Positions 17,991 through 26,567 of a DNA stretch of 64,000 nucleotides are shown here, piece after piece (the first letter of the stretch is position 1; each line of letters begins with the position of its first letter). Position numbers and translations under genes: made by a program. The notes under the pieces were generated by a model. It searched no databases. It worked only from the letters and a program-made list of their open reading frames with translations, and was not told where the DNA came from. Source of the stretch: Bacteroidales bacterium (GTDB lineage: Bacteria; Bacteroidota; Bacteroidia; Bacteroidales; GCA-2711565); the NCBI GenBank assembly GCA_028280405.1, contig JANQLW010000031.1, positions 62,001-126,000 on the forward strand, read 5' to 3'.

Positions 17991-18650
17991 ATGAGTAAAG
18001 ATAAAAGAGAAAAGGAACCTTTGTTTTCGGCTAAAAACCGTAAACTTTTAATAAACCCTTTACATAAAGATAACCCGATTACAACTCAGGTACTCGGAAT
18101 TTGTTCTGCATTAGCAGTTACTGCGAAAATAAAACCCGCTTTTGTAATGACATTATCAGTAATAGCTGTACTTGGATTTGCAAATGTAATCGTCTCCATT
18201 TTGCGTCATGGAATCCCTCCAAGAATCAGGATCATTGTTCAGTTGGTTGTCATTGCATCTCTCGTAATTCTTGTAGACCAGGTATTAAAAGCCTTTGTTT
18301 TTGATGTCAGTAAACAACTTTCCGTTTTTGTAGGATTGATTATTACAAACTGTATTATTATGGGACGCCTTGAAGCTTTTGCATTAGGGAATAAACCCTG
18401 GCCTTCATTTCTGGATGGAATAGGAAATGCATTTGGTTATGGCTGGATCCTTATTGTAGTAGCATTTTTCCGTGAATTCTTAGGGTCAGGGACAATCTGG
18501 GACTACCCTGTTATGGAACAATTAGGTGTATACAATTTCGGTTATCAAAACAACGGATTTATGATTTTACCTCCAATGGCACTGATTATTGTAGGTATTA
18601 TTATTTGGGTTCAAAGATCAAAAGATAAATCACTAGTTGAAGAAAATTAA
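17991..18650 (+). CDS. nqrD: Na+-translocating NADH:quinone reductase subunit D
   Basis: The 219-residue protein has six hydrophobic helices and the family blocks NPITTQVLGICSALAVT, IVSILRHGIPPRIRII and TNCIIMGRLEAFA. The cysteines in GICSALA and TNCIIMGR are those that, together with NqrE, hold the intramembrane iron-sulfur centre. It starts 2 bases after nqrC. Confidence 0.97.
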   Translation: MSKDKREKEPLFSAKNRKLLINPLHKDNPITTQVLGICSALAVTAKIKPAFVMTLSVIAVLGFANVIVSILRHGIPPRIRIIVQLVVIASLVILVDQVLKAFVFDVSKQLSVFVGLIITNCIIMGRLEAFALGNKPWPSFLDGIGNAFGYGWILIVVAFFREFLGSGTIWDYPVMEQLGVYNFGYQNNGFMILPPMALIIVGIIIWVQRSKDKSLVEEN

Positions 18651-18665
18651 TAAGAAATAGATGAT

Positions 18666-19283
18666 ATGCAAGAATTATTTAACATATTCGTAAAATCAAT
18701 CTTTATTGATAATATGGTATTTGCCTATTTCTTAGGCATGTGTTCTTATCTGGCTGTTTCCAAAACAGTAAAAACATCAATGGGATTGGGAATTGCTGTA
18801 GTTTTCGTACTTGGGATTACAGTACCGGTTGATTATTTATTAAACCAATATGTTTTAGCTCCGGGAGCATTGAGTTGGTTAGGTCCTCAATTTGCAGAAT
18901 TTGATTTAAGCTTTTTAAGTTTTATCATGTTTATTGCAGTGATTGCATCTATGGTACAATTAGTGGAAATGGTTGTCGAAAAATTTGCACCGGCACTTTA
19001 TAGTTCATTAGGTATTTTTCTGCCTTTGATCGCTGTAAACTGTGCCATTCTTGGCGGGTCTTTATTTATGCAGGAAAGAGAATACGTAACAATCTGGCAT
19101 GCCACTTCATTCGGACTGGGATCAGGTGTTGGTTTTTTATTAGCAATTGTAGGAATAGCAGCCATACGTGAAAAAATACGTTATTCGAATGTACCTCCGG
19201 CATTAAGAGGGCTTGGAATTACATTCATTATTACCGGTTTAATGGGAATTGCATTTATGAGTTTCCTCGGCATCAAATTATAA
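18666..19283 (+). CDS. nqrE: Na+-translocating NADH:quinone reductase subunit E
   Basis: The 205-residue protein has six helices and is the pseudo-symmetric partner of NqrD. Its cysteine blocks are [12 protein letters not shown] and [15 protein letters not shown]. These cysteines should share the membrane [2Fe-2S] centre with NqrD. The start follows nqrD after 15 bases. Confidence 0.97.
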   Translation: MQELFNIFVKSIFIDNMVFAYFLGMCSYLAVSKTVKTSMGLGIAVVFVLGITVPVDYLLNQYVLAPGALSWLGPQFAEFDLSFLSFIMFIAVIASMVQLVEMVVEKFAPALYSSLGIFLPLIAVNCAILGGSLFMQEREYVTIWHATSFGLGSGVGFLLAIVGIAAIREKIRYSNVPPALRGLGITFIITGLMGIAFMSFLGIKL

Positions 19284-19310
19284 TAATTATCAAGAGAAAA
19301 TAATAAGATT

Positions 19311-20564
19311 ATGACTTTTATAAATATCGGATTAGTTGTTGGGATTAGCGTTGCAATATTCCTTACCATTATTTTATTATTGGTATCGGTTTTACTTTTT
19401 GCACGTAAGAAATTACTTCCTTCAGGAAAAGTAAAATTAACCATTAACGATGAAAAAGAATTTACAGTAGATCCCGGCTCTACTATTTTAACGACACTTT
19501 CAGATCAAAAAATATTTTTACCATCTGCTTGTGGTGGTGGTGGTACTTGTGCCATGTGTAAATGTCAGGTTCATGATGGCGGAGGGACTATTCTTCCAAC
19601 TGAAGTAGGATATTTTACACGTAAAGAAATCCAACAGAATTATCGTTTGGGTTGCCAGGTTAAAGTAAAAGAAGATATGAATATTGAAATACCGAAAGAA
19701 ATATTTGGTATTAAAAAATGGGAATGTGAAGTTGTATCTAACGAAAACGTTGCCACTTTCATTAAAGAGCTTGTGGTTAAACTTCCTGAAGGAGAAATAT
19801 TGGATTTCCGTTCTGGGGGTTATATTCAAATAGATGTTCCTAAATGTGAGGTAGATTATAAAGATATCGAAGTACAGGAAGAATATCGTGCAGATTGGGA
19901 TAGTTTTAATATGTGGGATCTTAAAATGAAGAACCCTGAACCCATTTTCCGTGCATATTCCATGGCTAATCATCCGGCTGAAGGTAATATTGTAATGCTG
20001 AATATTCGTATCGCAACTCCACCCTGGGATCGTGCAAAAAATCAATTTATGAATGTAAATCCTGGCATTTGTTCCTCATATACATTCTCTCTTAAACCAG
20101 GTGATAAAGTAACCGTTTCCGGTCCTTATGGTGAATTTTTCATTAAACCTACACAAAAAGAAATGATGTTTATTGGTGGCGGAGCAGGTATGGCTCCAAT
20201 GCGTTCTCATATCTTTGACTTATTTCATACTCACAAAACAGATCGTAAAGCTACTTTCTGGTATGGTGGACGATCATTGAGAGAATTATTTTATGTTGAT
20301 CAATTTCGTGAAATTGAGAAAAACTTTCCAAACTTCAAATTTCATATTGGATTATCAGAACCATTACCGGAAGATAACTGGGATGGGTATACAGGATTTA
20401 TCCATCAAATGATTATGGACAATTATTTGAAAAATCATCCGGAGCCGGAAGAAATCGAATATTATTTATGTGGTCCTCCAATGATGAATGATGCGGTTTT
20501 TAAAATGTTAGAAGATTATGGAGTACCGGATGAAATGATCGCATTTGATGATTTCGGAGGTTAA
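19311..20564 (+). CDS. nqrF: Na+-translocating NADH:quinone reductase subunit F
   Basis: The 417-residue protein has one N-terminal helix (residues about 5-31). A plant-type ferredoxin domain follows with [2Fe-2S] ligands C74, C80, C83 and C115 in [12 protein letters not shown] ... LGC, and then an FAD and NADH domain. RAYSMANHP is the FAD-binding motif, GPYGEFF and [15 protein letters not shown] form the nucleotide site, and YYLCGPPMM is the NADH end. It is the entry point for electrons from NADH. It ends the operon, and a strong terminator follows. Confidence 0.97.
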   Translation: MTFINIGLVVGISVAIFLTIILLLVSVLLFARKKLLPSGKVKLTINDEKEFTVDPGSTILTTLSDQKIFLPSACGGGGTCAMCKCQVHDGGGTILPTEVGYFTRKEIQQNYRLGCQVKVKEDMNIEIPKEIFGIKKWECEVVSNENVATFIKELVVKLPEGEILDFRSGGYIQIDVPKCEVDYKDIEVQEEYRADWDSFNMWDLKMKNPEPIFRAYSMANHPAEGNIVMLNIRIATPPWDRAKNQFMNVNPGICSSYTFSLKPGDKVTVSGPYGEFFIKPTQKEMMFIGGGAGMAPMRSHIFDLFHTHKTDRKATFWYGGRSLRELFYVDQFREIEKNFPNFKFHIGLSEPLPEDNWDGYTGFIHQMIMDNYLKNHPEPEEIEYYLCGPPMMNDAVFKMLEDYGVPDEMIAFDDFGG

Positions 20565-20587
20565 AATTTAAAGCCCACTAAAGAATT

Positions 20588-20618
20588 AAAGACGTTTCGT
20601 TTTGAGACGTCTTTTTTT
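20588..20618 (+). terminator. Terminator of the nqr operon
   Basis: AAAGACGT and ACGTCTTT form a perfect stem around TTCGTTTTGAG, followed by a run of T. Confidence 0.85.
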
Positions 20619-20619
20619 A

Positions 20620-20627
20620 TACTTTTG
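20620..20627 (+). promoter_or_regulatory. -7 promoter element TActTTTG for apbE
   Basis: TACTTTTG matches the consensus. It is immediately followed by the 28-bp palindrome at 20631, which would lie at or just after the transcription start. Confidence 0.5.
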
Positions 20628-20630
20628 TTT

Positions 20631-20658
20631 GAGGTGTCACCCTGCAGGGTGACACCTC
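20631..20658. repeat. Perfect 28-bp palindrome in the apbE leader
   Basis: GAGGTGTCACCCTG is followed without a gap by its exact reverse complement. It overlaps the expected +1 of the apbE promoter and ends 33 bases before the apbE start codon. It has no trailing T-run, so it is not an ordinary terminator; an operator or an inserted repeat are the alternatives. Confidence 0.7.
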
Positions 20659-20691
20659 ATGATAACTTGACAAATCGTAAAAGTTAGCAGT

Positions 20692-21696
20692 ATGAAAAAA
20701 TGGATATTTGCTTTTATAATATTTGGCTTTATAAGCAGCGCATGTAATCAAAAGCAAGAAATAAAAAAAATTCAATTTCAAGGTGAAGCCCAAGGGACCT
20801 ATTATATAGTCACCTATTATGATCAGCAAGAAAGAAATTTACAAGCTAAAGTTGACTCCATTTTAAAAGATTTTGACCTGTCATTGTCATTATGGGTGCC
20901 AAATTCAACACTTTCCAGAATAAACAGAAATGAAGCTACTTTTCTTGACAGCTATTTTATTGACAACTTCAATCTTTCACAAAAAATTGCAAAAGAAACA
21001 AATGGAGCTCTCGACTGCACTTTAGGGCCTTTAATTGAAGCTTGGGGCTTTGGTTTCAAACAAAAAATAAAACTTACACAACAAAAGGTTGATAGTCTAA
21101 AAAATATTATTGGTTTAGATAAAGTAAAAATAAAGAATAACAAACTGGTTAAAACCGATGAACGTATTCAATTAAATTTCAATGCTATTGCGCAAGGCTA
21201 TTCCGTTGACCTCGTTGGAAAACTTCTTAGATCATATGGAATAGAAAACTTTATCATAGATATTGGAGGAGAAATACTTGCGAATGGTATTAAACCTGAT
21301 AAGCAAAACTGGATCGTAGGAATTCAGAAACCCACTGAAACCTCAGATGGTGCAATTGAAGCACAAGAAAGAATTCCTTTAAACAACAAGGCTTTTGTGA
21401 CCTCAGGGAGCTATCGGAAATATTATGAAGAAAATGGGAAACGTTATTCACATATGATAGATCCGGTAACCGGCTACCCTGTCACACATTCATTACTAAG
21501 TGTTTCGGTATTAGCTAATACTTGTGCTGAAGCAGACGGATATTCAACAGCCTTCATGATTATGGGATTAGAAAAAGCCAAAGAATTTCTTAAAAACAGA
21601 AATGATTTGGAGGCTTATTTTATTTTTGCAGATGAAACAGGTAAGCTAAAAACCTATTCAACCGAAGGAATAAACAAATTATTACTAGATCATTAA
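20692..21696 (+). CDS. apbE: FAD:protein FMN transferase
   Basis: The 334-residue lipoprotein has the lipobox FISSAC, with the cysteine at about residue 18. It carries the ApbE blocks GAQGTYYIVTYY-like (EAQGTYYIVTYYD), FNAIAQGYSVDLV, IDIGGEILANG and the metal-binding HMIDPVTGYPVTHSLLSVSV. ApbE cleaves FAD and attaches FMN to threonine of S(G/A)xT motifs, exactly those present in NqrB and NqrC just upstream. It has its own promoter region after the nqr terminator. Its 3' end overlaps the convergent small gene by four bases. Confidence 0.95.
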   Translation: MKKWIFAFIIFGFISSACNQKQEIKKIQFQGEAQGTYYIVTYYDQQERNLQAKVDSILKDFDLSLSLWVPNSTLSRINRNEATFLDSYFIDNFNLSQKIAKETNGALDCTLGPLIEAWGFGFKQKIKLTQQKVDSLKNIIGLDKVKIKNNKLVKTDERIQLNFNAIAQGYSVDLVGKLLRSYGIENFIIDIGGEILANGIKPDKQNWIVGIQKPTETSDGAIEAQERIPLNNKAFVTSGSYRKYYEENGKRYSHMIDPVTGYPVTHSLLSVSVLANTCAEADGYSTAFMIMGLEKAKEFLKNRNDLEAYFIFADETGKLKTYSTEGINKLLLDH

Positions 21697-21878
21697 TTAT
21701 TGTGACAAGCTTCTGCTTTTTGTTTCCCACACGTACACCCAATGCGAGTACCACTCGCATCTACACTGCTGCACTGCTTTTTAAATTCGCCCCCTTTTTG
21801 TAAAAACATTTTAATTCCAATAGCAGCAAATGCAATCGCTAACAATCCAACTGTAATCAATATCAATTTTAAAGCCAT
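21693..21878 (-). CDS. Four-cysteine small membrane protein, probable NqrM-like factor
   Basis: The 61-residue protein has one N-terminal membrane helix (residues about 4-26). A short tail follows with cysteines C36, C48, C50 and C58, the pattern C-x11-C-x-C-x7-C. NqrM (DUF539), known to be needed for NQR assembly and thought to deliver iron to the NqrD/NqrE centre, has the same size, one helix and four cysteines, and is commonly encoded next to apbE. Here the gene is convergent with apbE. Assignment rests on architecture and position, not on a close sequence match. Confidence 0.6.
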   Translation of the reverse strand: MALKLILITVGLLAIAFAAIGIKMFLQKGGEFKKQCSSVDASGTRIGCTCGKQKAEACHNN

Positions 21879-21949
21879 GTCAATTCTTTTTTACAAAAAT
21901 AATTAAAAGATACATATTAATTTAGATTCATTCTTATTTAAATAATCAT

Positions 21950-22717
21950 CTAAATAAAATCTTTACGCCTGAATTCAGCACATAATATAGCTGCAGCAAC
22001 TGAAGCATTTAATGATTCTACTTTACTATTCTTAACGGAAGGTATTCTCAATTTAGATGTTAAGTACTGTTCTATATTTGAAGATATTCCTTTGGATTCA
22101 TTTCCTATAACAAGAATACTATTTGTTATTAATTTCTCTTCATAAAGATTATTTCCTTCGAGTAATGCTCCATAAACTTCAAGATTTTTCGGTACCAAAT
22201 TATTAAAGAAATCCTTAAGATCAGTATAGTGAACTTTAACACGTAAAATTGACCCCATAGTCGATTGTACGACTTTTGGATTGTACACATCTACTGTTTC
22301 ATGAGAACAAACTATATTTTTAATTCCATACCAGTCAGCAGTTCTTATAATTGCTCCCAGGTTCCCGGGATCCTGTATAGTATCCAGAACAATTGTAAGG
22401 TCATCAAACGTACAGCACTCTTTCAAATTATAAGAGGGAGATTCTACAACAGCCAGCGCTTTATTAGGCATTTTCAGAAAACTAATTCGCTCAAGCTCCT
22501 TAGTACTGATTCTTTCTGTTTTTAATTGATTTCTCTCAATTAAATCCTGATTATTTTGAATCCACGAATCCAAAGCAAAAACAGACTTTACCTTATGATC
22601 ACTTGCTATTAATTCTGAAACTATTTTTTCACCCTCTACCACAAACTCATTATATTCTTTTCTGAATTTAGAGCGTTTTAATGATTGTACGTGTTTTATT
22701 TTATTTTTCGTGAGCAT
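21950..22717 (-). CDS. TrmH/SpoU-family RNA 2'-O-methyltransferase
   Basis: The 255-residue protein has an N-terminal substrate-binding domain (KHVQSLKRSKFRKEYNEFVVEG). A knotted SPOUT domain follows with motif 1 QDPGNLGAIIRTADWYG, motif 2 LVIGNESKGIS and motif 3 IPSVKNSKVESLNASVAAAIL. These define TrmH/SpoU enzymes that methylate ribose 2'-OH in rRNA or tRNA using S-adenosylmethionine. The exact target is unknown. It is transcribed on the minus strand downstream of the ribosomal protein operon, separated from it by a terminator. Confidence 0.9.
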   Translation of the reverse strand: MLTKNKIKHVQSLKRSKFRKEYNEFVVEGEKIVSELIASDHKVKSVFALDSWIQNNQDLIERNQLKTERISTKELERISFLKMPNKALAVVESPSYNLKECCTFDDLTIVLDTIQDPGNLGAIIRTADWYGIKNIVCSHETVDVYNPKVVQSTMGSILRVKVHYTDLKDFFNNLVPKNLEVYGALLEGNNLYEEKLITNSILVIGNESKGISSNIEQYLTSKLRIPSVKNSKVESLNASVAAAILCAEFRRKDFI

Positions 22718-22730
22718 ATTGATATAAACA

Positions 22731-22759
22731 AAAATCCCGACACAGATGTATCGGGATTA
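22731..22759 (-). terminator. Terminator of the rpsF-rpsR-rplI operon
   Basis: On the minus strand AATCCCGA pairs with TCGGGATT around a 10-base loop, followed by TTTG and T-rich sequence. It lies just after rplI. Confidence 0.7.
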
Positions 22760-22813
22760 AAGTTAATTATATTTTTACTTCGACTACGTTCAGTAATCGA
22801 ATATTTCCATGGA

Positions 22814-23263
22814 CTATTCTGCAAATACTTCGAAACTGATCTCAACTGTAACTTCTTTATGAAGCATTACTTTTGCAACATAAGTTCCAATTTCTTTTAC
22901 AGATTCACCATTAATTAAGATCTTCTTACGATCAACTTCTAATTTATGTTGTTCCTTAATTGCATCTGCAATTTGTAAAGCATTTACAGAACCAAAGATT
23001 TTCCCAGAAGTTCCGGCTTTGGCACCTATCTTAACAGTCAGGCCTTCAAGAGCTGCAGCTAAAGTTTCAGCTTCTTTCTTAATTTTTTCTTCTTTAAAAG
23101 CTTTTTGTTTTAAATCTTCTTCACGAACTTTTTTTGCTGATTCTGAAGCAATGATTGCCATTCCCTGAGGAATCAAGAAATTTCTGGCATAACCATTCTT
23201 TACAGTAATCAAATCGTTGGTAAATCCTAAACCTGGTACATCTTGTTTTAAAATAACTTCCAT
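22814..23263 (-). CDS. rplI: 50S ribosomal protein L9
   Basis: The 149-residue protein starts MEVILKQDVPGLGFTNDLIT and continues VKNGYARNFLIPQG, the L9 signature. The long connecting helix and the C-terminal domain are present, so it is full length. It is the third gene of the rpsF-rpsR-rplI operon on the minus strand. Confidence 0.98.
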   Translation of the reverse strand: MEVILKQDVPGLGFTNDLITVKNGYARNFLIPQGMAIIASESAKKVREEDLKQKAFKEEKIKKEAETLAAALEGLTVKIGAKAGTSGKIFGSVNALQIADAIKEQHKLEVDRKKILINGESVKEIGTYVAKVMLHKEVTVEISFEVFAE

Positions 23264-23275
23264 GACTTTCCCTCC

Positions 23276-23545
23276 TTATTTTAATAAATCTGCCACATAT
23301 GGCATTAATGCTAAGTGGCGAGCTCTTTTAATTGCTTGCGAAACTTTTTTCTGGTATTTGGTTGAAGTACCGGTAATACGGCGTGGTAAAATTTTACCTT
23401 GTTCATTAACAAACTTCAAAAGGAAGTCAGCATCTTTATAGTCGATATATTTTATACCGCTCTTTTTAAAACGGCAATATTTTTTCTTTTTAGTATCAAC
23501 TGCTATAGGAGTTAAATATTTAATATCTGAATTAGCTTGAGCCAT
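23276..23545 (-). CDS. rpsR: 30S ribosomal protein S18
   Basis: The 89-residue basic protein has the S18 core [20 protein letters not shown] and [20 protein letters not shown]. It lies between rpsF and rplI, the standard order in bacteria. Confidence 0.98.
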   Translation of the reverse strand: MAQANSDIKYLTPIAVDTKKKKYCRFKKSGIKYIDYKDADFLLKFVNEQGKILPRRITGTSTKYQKKVSQAIKRARHLALMPYVADLLK

Positions 23546-23573
23546 TTTTCAAAATTTTTAGGGGTTAAACAAT

Positions 23574-23927
23574 TTATTTAGCTTCTTCCTTTTCCGCTTG
23601 AGCTTTTTTACGTTTTTTCTCGTTGTAAGCAACAGCGTGTTTGTCTAATTTAACAGTAAGGAAACGAAGAATTCTTTCATCACGTTTGAAAGCAACTTCG
23701 AAATCGCGAATTACTTCGCCATTGTCTTTGAATTCAATTAAGTGATAGAAGCCTGTAGATTTTTTTTGGATAGGATAAGCTAATTTTCTTAATCCCCAGT
23801 TTTCTTCGTGTACAATTTCTGCCCCCTTATCTTTCAGGAAATCCTGATACTTTTTTACCGCTTCCTTCATCTGTTCTTCAGACAAAACGGGAGTCATAAT
23901 GAAAACGGTTTCGTATTGATTCATCAT
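23574..23927 (-). CDS. rpsF: 30S ribosomal protein S6
   Basis: The 117-residue protein begins [20 protein letters not shown] and has the S6 block [20 protein letters not shown]. The C-terminal tail is lysine- and glutamate-rich. It is the first gene of the operon, and two strong promoter elements lie upstream. Confidence 0.98.
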   Translation of the reverse strand: MMNQYETVFIMTPVLSEEQMKEAVKKYQDFLKDKGAEIVHEENWGLRKLAYPIQKKSTGFYHLIEFKDNGEVIRDFEVAFKRDERILRFLTVKLDKHAVAYNEKKRKKAQAEKEEAK

Positions 23928-23993
23928 CTTGGGTTAATTTATTGTTAATGATTAATTTAATCCCACTTTAAACACTCGGTTTAAAATGGTGTG

Positions 23994-24024
23994 CAAAAAT
24001 AGAAAAACTATTTTGATTTTCAAA
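23994..24024 (-). promoter_or_regulatory. Bacteroidota promoter of rpsF-rpsR-rplI
   Basis: On the minus strand TTTG (24021-24024) is followed after 19 bases by TATTTTTG (23994-24001), matching the -33 and -7 consensus. A second TATTTTTG at 24029-24036 may give a tandem promoter. Confidence 0.7.
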
Positions 24025-24170
24025 GCTGCAAAAATAAAAAAACTTAATTAATTATAGATTATAAATGATGAGTTATGAATTGGTTAGAACTATTGTTATA
24101 TTGTTCAATTCAGGATGTAAAAAAAGTCAAACTTAAAGAAATAGCATTCCCCAATATTTGTAATCTAAAT

Positions 24171-24875
24171 TTATAATAATCCTTCATCAGCAAAACTAAA
24201 ATAGTTTTCACCGCCTATTATTATATGATCCAGCACATTTATATCCAGGAAACCTCCTGCATTTTGAATTTTCTTAGTCAGTTTGATATCTGACTCACTT
24301 GGCTTTGTATTGCCGGAAGGATGGTTATGGCATAAAATTACGTTACATGCGTTATATTCCAGGCATACCTTAAATATTCGCTTCGGGTCAGCTACTGTAC
24401 CTGCAACACCTCCATCACTTACCTGAACCGTTTTAATTATTCGATTAGCCCTGTTGAGTAATAATAACCAAAAACTTTCGTACTGATATCCTTCAACGAT
24501 ACCATGAAATATTCCGAATACATCCAGGGAACTGCCAATCCTTTTTTTCTTCAGCACTTCGGCACCTCTTCTCCTCCTTCCTAATTCCAAAGCGGCTATA
24601 ATAGACAATGCCTTTGCTTCTCCAATACCTTTAAATTTCAGAAAATCTTTAATATTGAAACCAGATAATTCTATCAAATTATTTGATGCCTTCTGCAAAA
24701 TAACTTTTGCTAAATCTACCGCTGATTCATCTTTATTTCCGGATCTAAGCAAAATTGCTATTAATTCGGCATCACTCAAAACACTTTTACCTTTGAAGAT
24801 CAGCTTTTCCCGGGGCCTGTCATCCTCAGCCCACAACCTTATAGGCTGGGAATTCGATTTATTATTAGAATCCAT
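24171..24875 (-). CDS. radC: DNA repair-associated protein RadC
   Basis: The 234-residue protein has an N-terminal helix-hairpin-helix region (GFNIKDFLKFKGIGEAKALS). The C-terminal JAB1/MPN-like metalloprotease-type domain carries the signature HNHPSGNTKPSESD. The JAMM zinc residues (H, H and D) are intact. RadC's biochemical role is unsettled in spite of its name. It precedes the rpsT terminator region and appears monocistronic. Confidence 0.93.
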   Translation of the reverse strand: MDSNNKSNSQPIRLWAEDDRPREKLIFKGKSVLSDAELIAILLRSGNKDESAVDLAKVILQKASNNLIELSGFNIKDFLKFKGIGEAKALSIIAALELGRRRRGAEVLKKKRIGSSLDVFGIFHGIVEGYQYESFWLLLLNRANRIIKTVQVSDGGVAGTVADPKRIFKVCLEYNACNVILCHNHPSGNTKPSESDIKLTKKIQNAGGFLDINVLDHIIIGGENYFSFADEGLL

Positions 24876-24929
24876 TTACTAAGAAAATTAGTCACGGGAA
24901 GCAAGTACGAATTTAATAAAAATGACGGA

Positions 24930-24966
24930 CAAAAAAAAGGCCTCCAACATGGAGGCCTCTAAAATA
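24930..24966 (-). terminator. Terminator of rpsT
   Basis: On the minus strand GAGGCCTCC pairs with GGAGGCCT around ATGTT, followed by eight T. The symmetric A and T tracts mean it could work in both directions. Confidence 0.9.
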
Positions 24967-24987
24967 TATTAGATCAATATCTTCTTA

Positions 24988-25239
24988 TTATAAAGCGTTA
25001 GCTAATTTTGTCAATTTTGATTTAAGGTTTCCAGCTTTGTTTTTGTGAATGATAGATTTCTTTGCAAGTTTATCAATCATAGAAACTAATTTTGGAAGGC
25101 TTTCAACTGCTTCGTTCTTATCAGTAATTGCTCTGAACTTACGTACTGCATTACGCATCGTTTTAGCATGATATCTGTTACGTAATCTTTTTGCATTATT
25201 AGCTCTAATTCTTTTAATCGCCGATTTATGATTAGCCAT
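24988..25239 (-). CDS. rpsT: 30S ribosomal protein S20
   Basis: The 83-residue lysine- and arginine-rich protein begins [20 protein letters not shown], typical of S20, and is predicted to be all helical. It has its own promoter and terminator. Confidence 0.98.
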   Translation of the reverse strand: MANHKSAIKRIRANNAKRLRNRYHAKTMRNAVRKFRAITDKNEAVESLPKLVSMIDKLAKKSIIHKNKAGNLKSKLTKLANAL

Positions 25240-25285
25240 ACGTCTATTTTTTTCTTTTTATCCTTAAACTTTCAATTTTGGGCTG

Positions 25286-25315
25286 CAAAGGTAAAAATAT
25301 TTTTTTTATCACAAA
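25286..25315 (-). promoter_or_regulatory. Bacteroidota promoter of rpsT
   Basis: On the minus strand TTTG (25312-25315) and TACCTTTG (25286-25293) are 18 bases apart and fit the -33/-7 consensus, 46 bases before the start codon. Confidence 0.7.
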
Positions 25316-25452
25316 ACAATTAAACTCATTTATTTAAAAATAATCTTCAAATATGACATGAACTTAAAATTGAATGGCAAATATAATTAGTATTTAACCC
25401 GGCTTCTGATTTTTTCAAAATAAGATACATACTCCATAAAAAACAGAGCCTT

Positions 25453-25878
25453 TTAAGAATCCGTTTTGGGGGGCTTTCTAGACAATAAAAAATACGACAA
25501 TCCTGTTATTATTAAATTGAATAACAAATGCGGCCAAAAGCTCAATTCAGCAAACAATCTTCCACAACCGCAATCTTCAGTTTTTGTAATCTCAAATACG
25601 ATCAAATAAATACTTAATAAAACCACAACAGAAAAGACATAACCGGCTGTAAACTTATTTTTTGAAAAAAACACTAATAATACAATAGCAAAAAACTCCA
25701 TCAATGGAATTCCATAAGACAAAATATTTATCAGAAATTCGGGAATTAAATAAGAAGTAAAAAGGTCTATTTCAAATTGTTGAAAATATAGAACCTTTTT
25801 TAAAACAGCATAAGTGAATACCGCTATTAATAAATAAGCTCCAAACTCTCTGAAATGATAATTAGTTATCTTTTTCAT
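25453..25878 (-). CDS. MauE/DoxX-like redox-associated membrane protein
   Basis: The protein of about 141 residues has four hydrophobic helices and the motif TEDCGCGRLF between helices 3 and 4. Paired cysteines (CGCG) at this place are typical of MauE-like proteins, which belong to the DoxX/DsbB-like group and are thought to handle disulfide exchange at the periplasmic face. I use ATG 25878; the TTG one codon before it is less likely. In Bacteroidota such genes commonly sit beside small secreted cysteine peptides, and one is found here just upstream on the same strand, although frameshifted. Confidence 0.7.
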   Translation of the reverse strand: MKKITNYHFREFGAYLLIAVFTYAVLKKVLYFQQFEIDLFTSYLIPEFLINILSYGIPLMEFFAIVLLVFFSKNKFTAGYVFSVVVLLSIYLIVFEITKTEDCGCGRLFAELSFWPHLLFNLIITGLSYFLLSRKPPKTDS

Positions 25879-25984
25879 CAAGAACTAACTTATAGTGAAC
25901 AATAATCATATCTTCATATAGTACCCAAAAGTTATTAGCATCAAGTTTAAGAATGTTATCCGGTAAAAAATCGCCTCTGGTTAA

Positions 25985-26171
25985 TTATTCTTCCTCTATT
26001 ACAATTGCTGCAGAACCAGGTTTTTTTACAAGGTGCATACTCATACCCTTTTTCTCGATAGTCATACAGTCCTCTCCCGAACCTTTACATATAATAATTC
26101 GTTCGGGCGTTTACATAGTTACAAAACAGGAATGTAGCTGCAACAAACATTACAAATAATAACTTTTTCAT
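25985..26171 (-). pseudogene. Frameshifted small secreted cysteine peptide (NVEALA-like)
   Basis: From ATG 26171 the frame gives a perfect signal peptide ending FCNYVNA, then shifts. The mature part continues in the next frame as ERIIICKGSGEDCMTIEKKG and then MSMHLVKKPGSAAIVIEEE, ending at 25985. Removing one C from the CCC run (plus-strand GGG at 26105-26107) joins the two parts into a 61-residue precursor with cleavage after VNA and two cysteines in the mature peptide. The pattern is that of small exported NVEALA-type peptides. Recent inactivation, a sequencing error in the C run, or programmed slippage are all possible. Confidence 0.6.
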
Positions 26172-26567
26172 AATTCAATAGTTTTTCGTTAATAATAAAT
26201 TAATTAAATAACTGCCAGGTTCATCATCCTGGATGATGACTCCTGAATTAGGATTCATTTCATAGGCATAAAAATTTTGAACTAACACTGTACTTATTAA
26301 TACCAGAGTCCTAAAAATGTCCCTCTTAATATTTTGATCTTGAAAGTAAATTATGATGGAAAGAAGTTTTATTATCAAAATCTAAAAAATCAAAAAAGTG
26401 ATTTAAATCAATAAAAAATAAATCATAAATCACCTTATTTTATTGCATACATAGAACACATGTAAATATTTCAATTTTTTAACACTTCATTAACAAAAAA
26501 GCAATACTTTCGCCGCAAGTATTACCCAAACAAGCTGTCAAAAAGTTTTAATTAATCTTCACAAAGA
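26172..26567. other. Intergenic stretch before the TonB receptor gene
   Basis: This stretch of about 400 bases is strongly AT-rich. A 67-codon open frame on the minus strand (26175-26378) has one hydrophobic segment, but I have no support for it as a real gene. A TACTTTCG element near 26507 is one mismatch from TAnnTTTG and could be the promoter for the TonB receptor at 26568. Confidence 0.4.

Noticed and set aside
19518-20045. 175-codon minus-strand frame inside nqrF
   Set aside because: It is antisense to the ferredoxin and FAD domains of nqrF, with no protein-like features.
24085-24125. tRNA-like T-loop word GTTCAATTC near 24108
   Set aside because: No cloverleaf with an acceptor stem or anticodon arm could be built around it.
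26175-26378. Possible 67-residue protein on the minus strand upstream of the frameshifted peptide gene
   Set aside because: It is AT-rich with an unlikely composition and without a recognisable promoter or domain; it is mentioned only as part of the intergenic entry.
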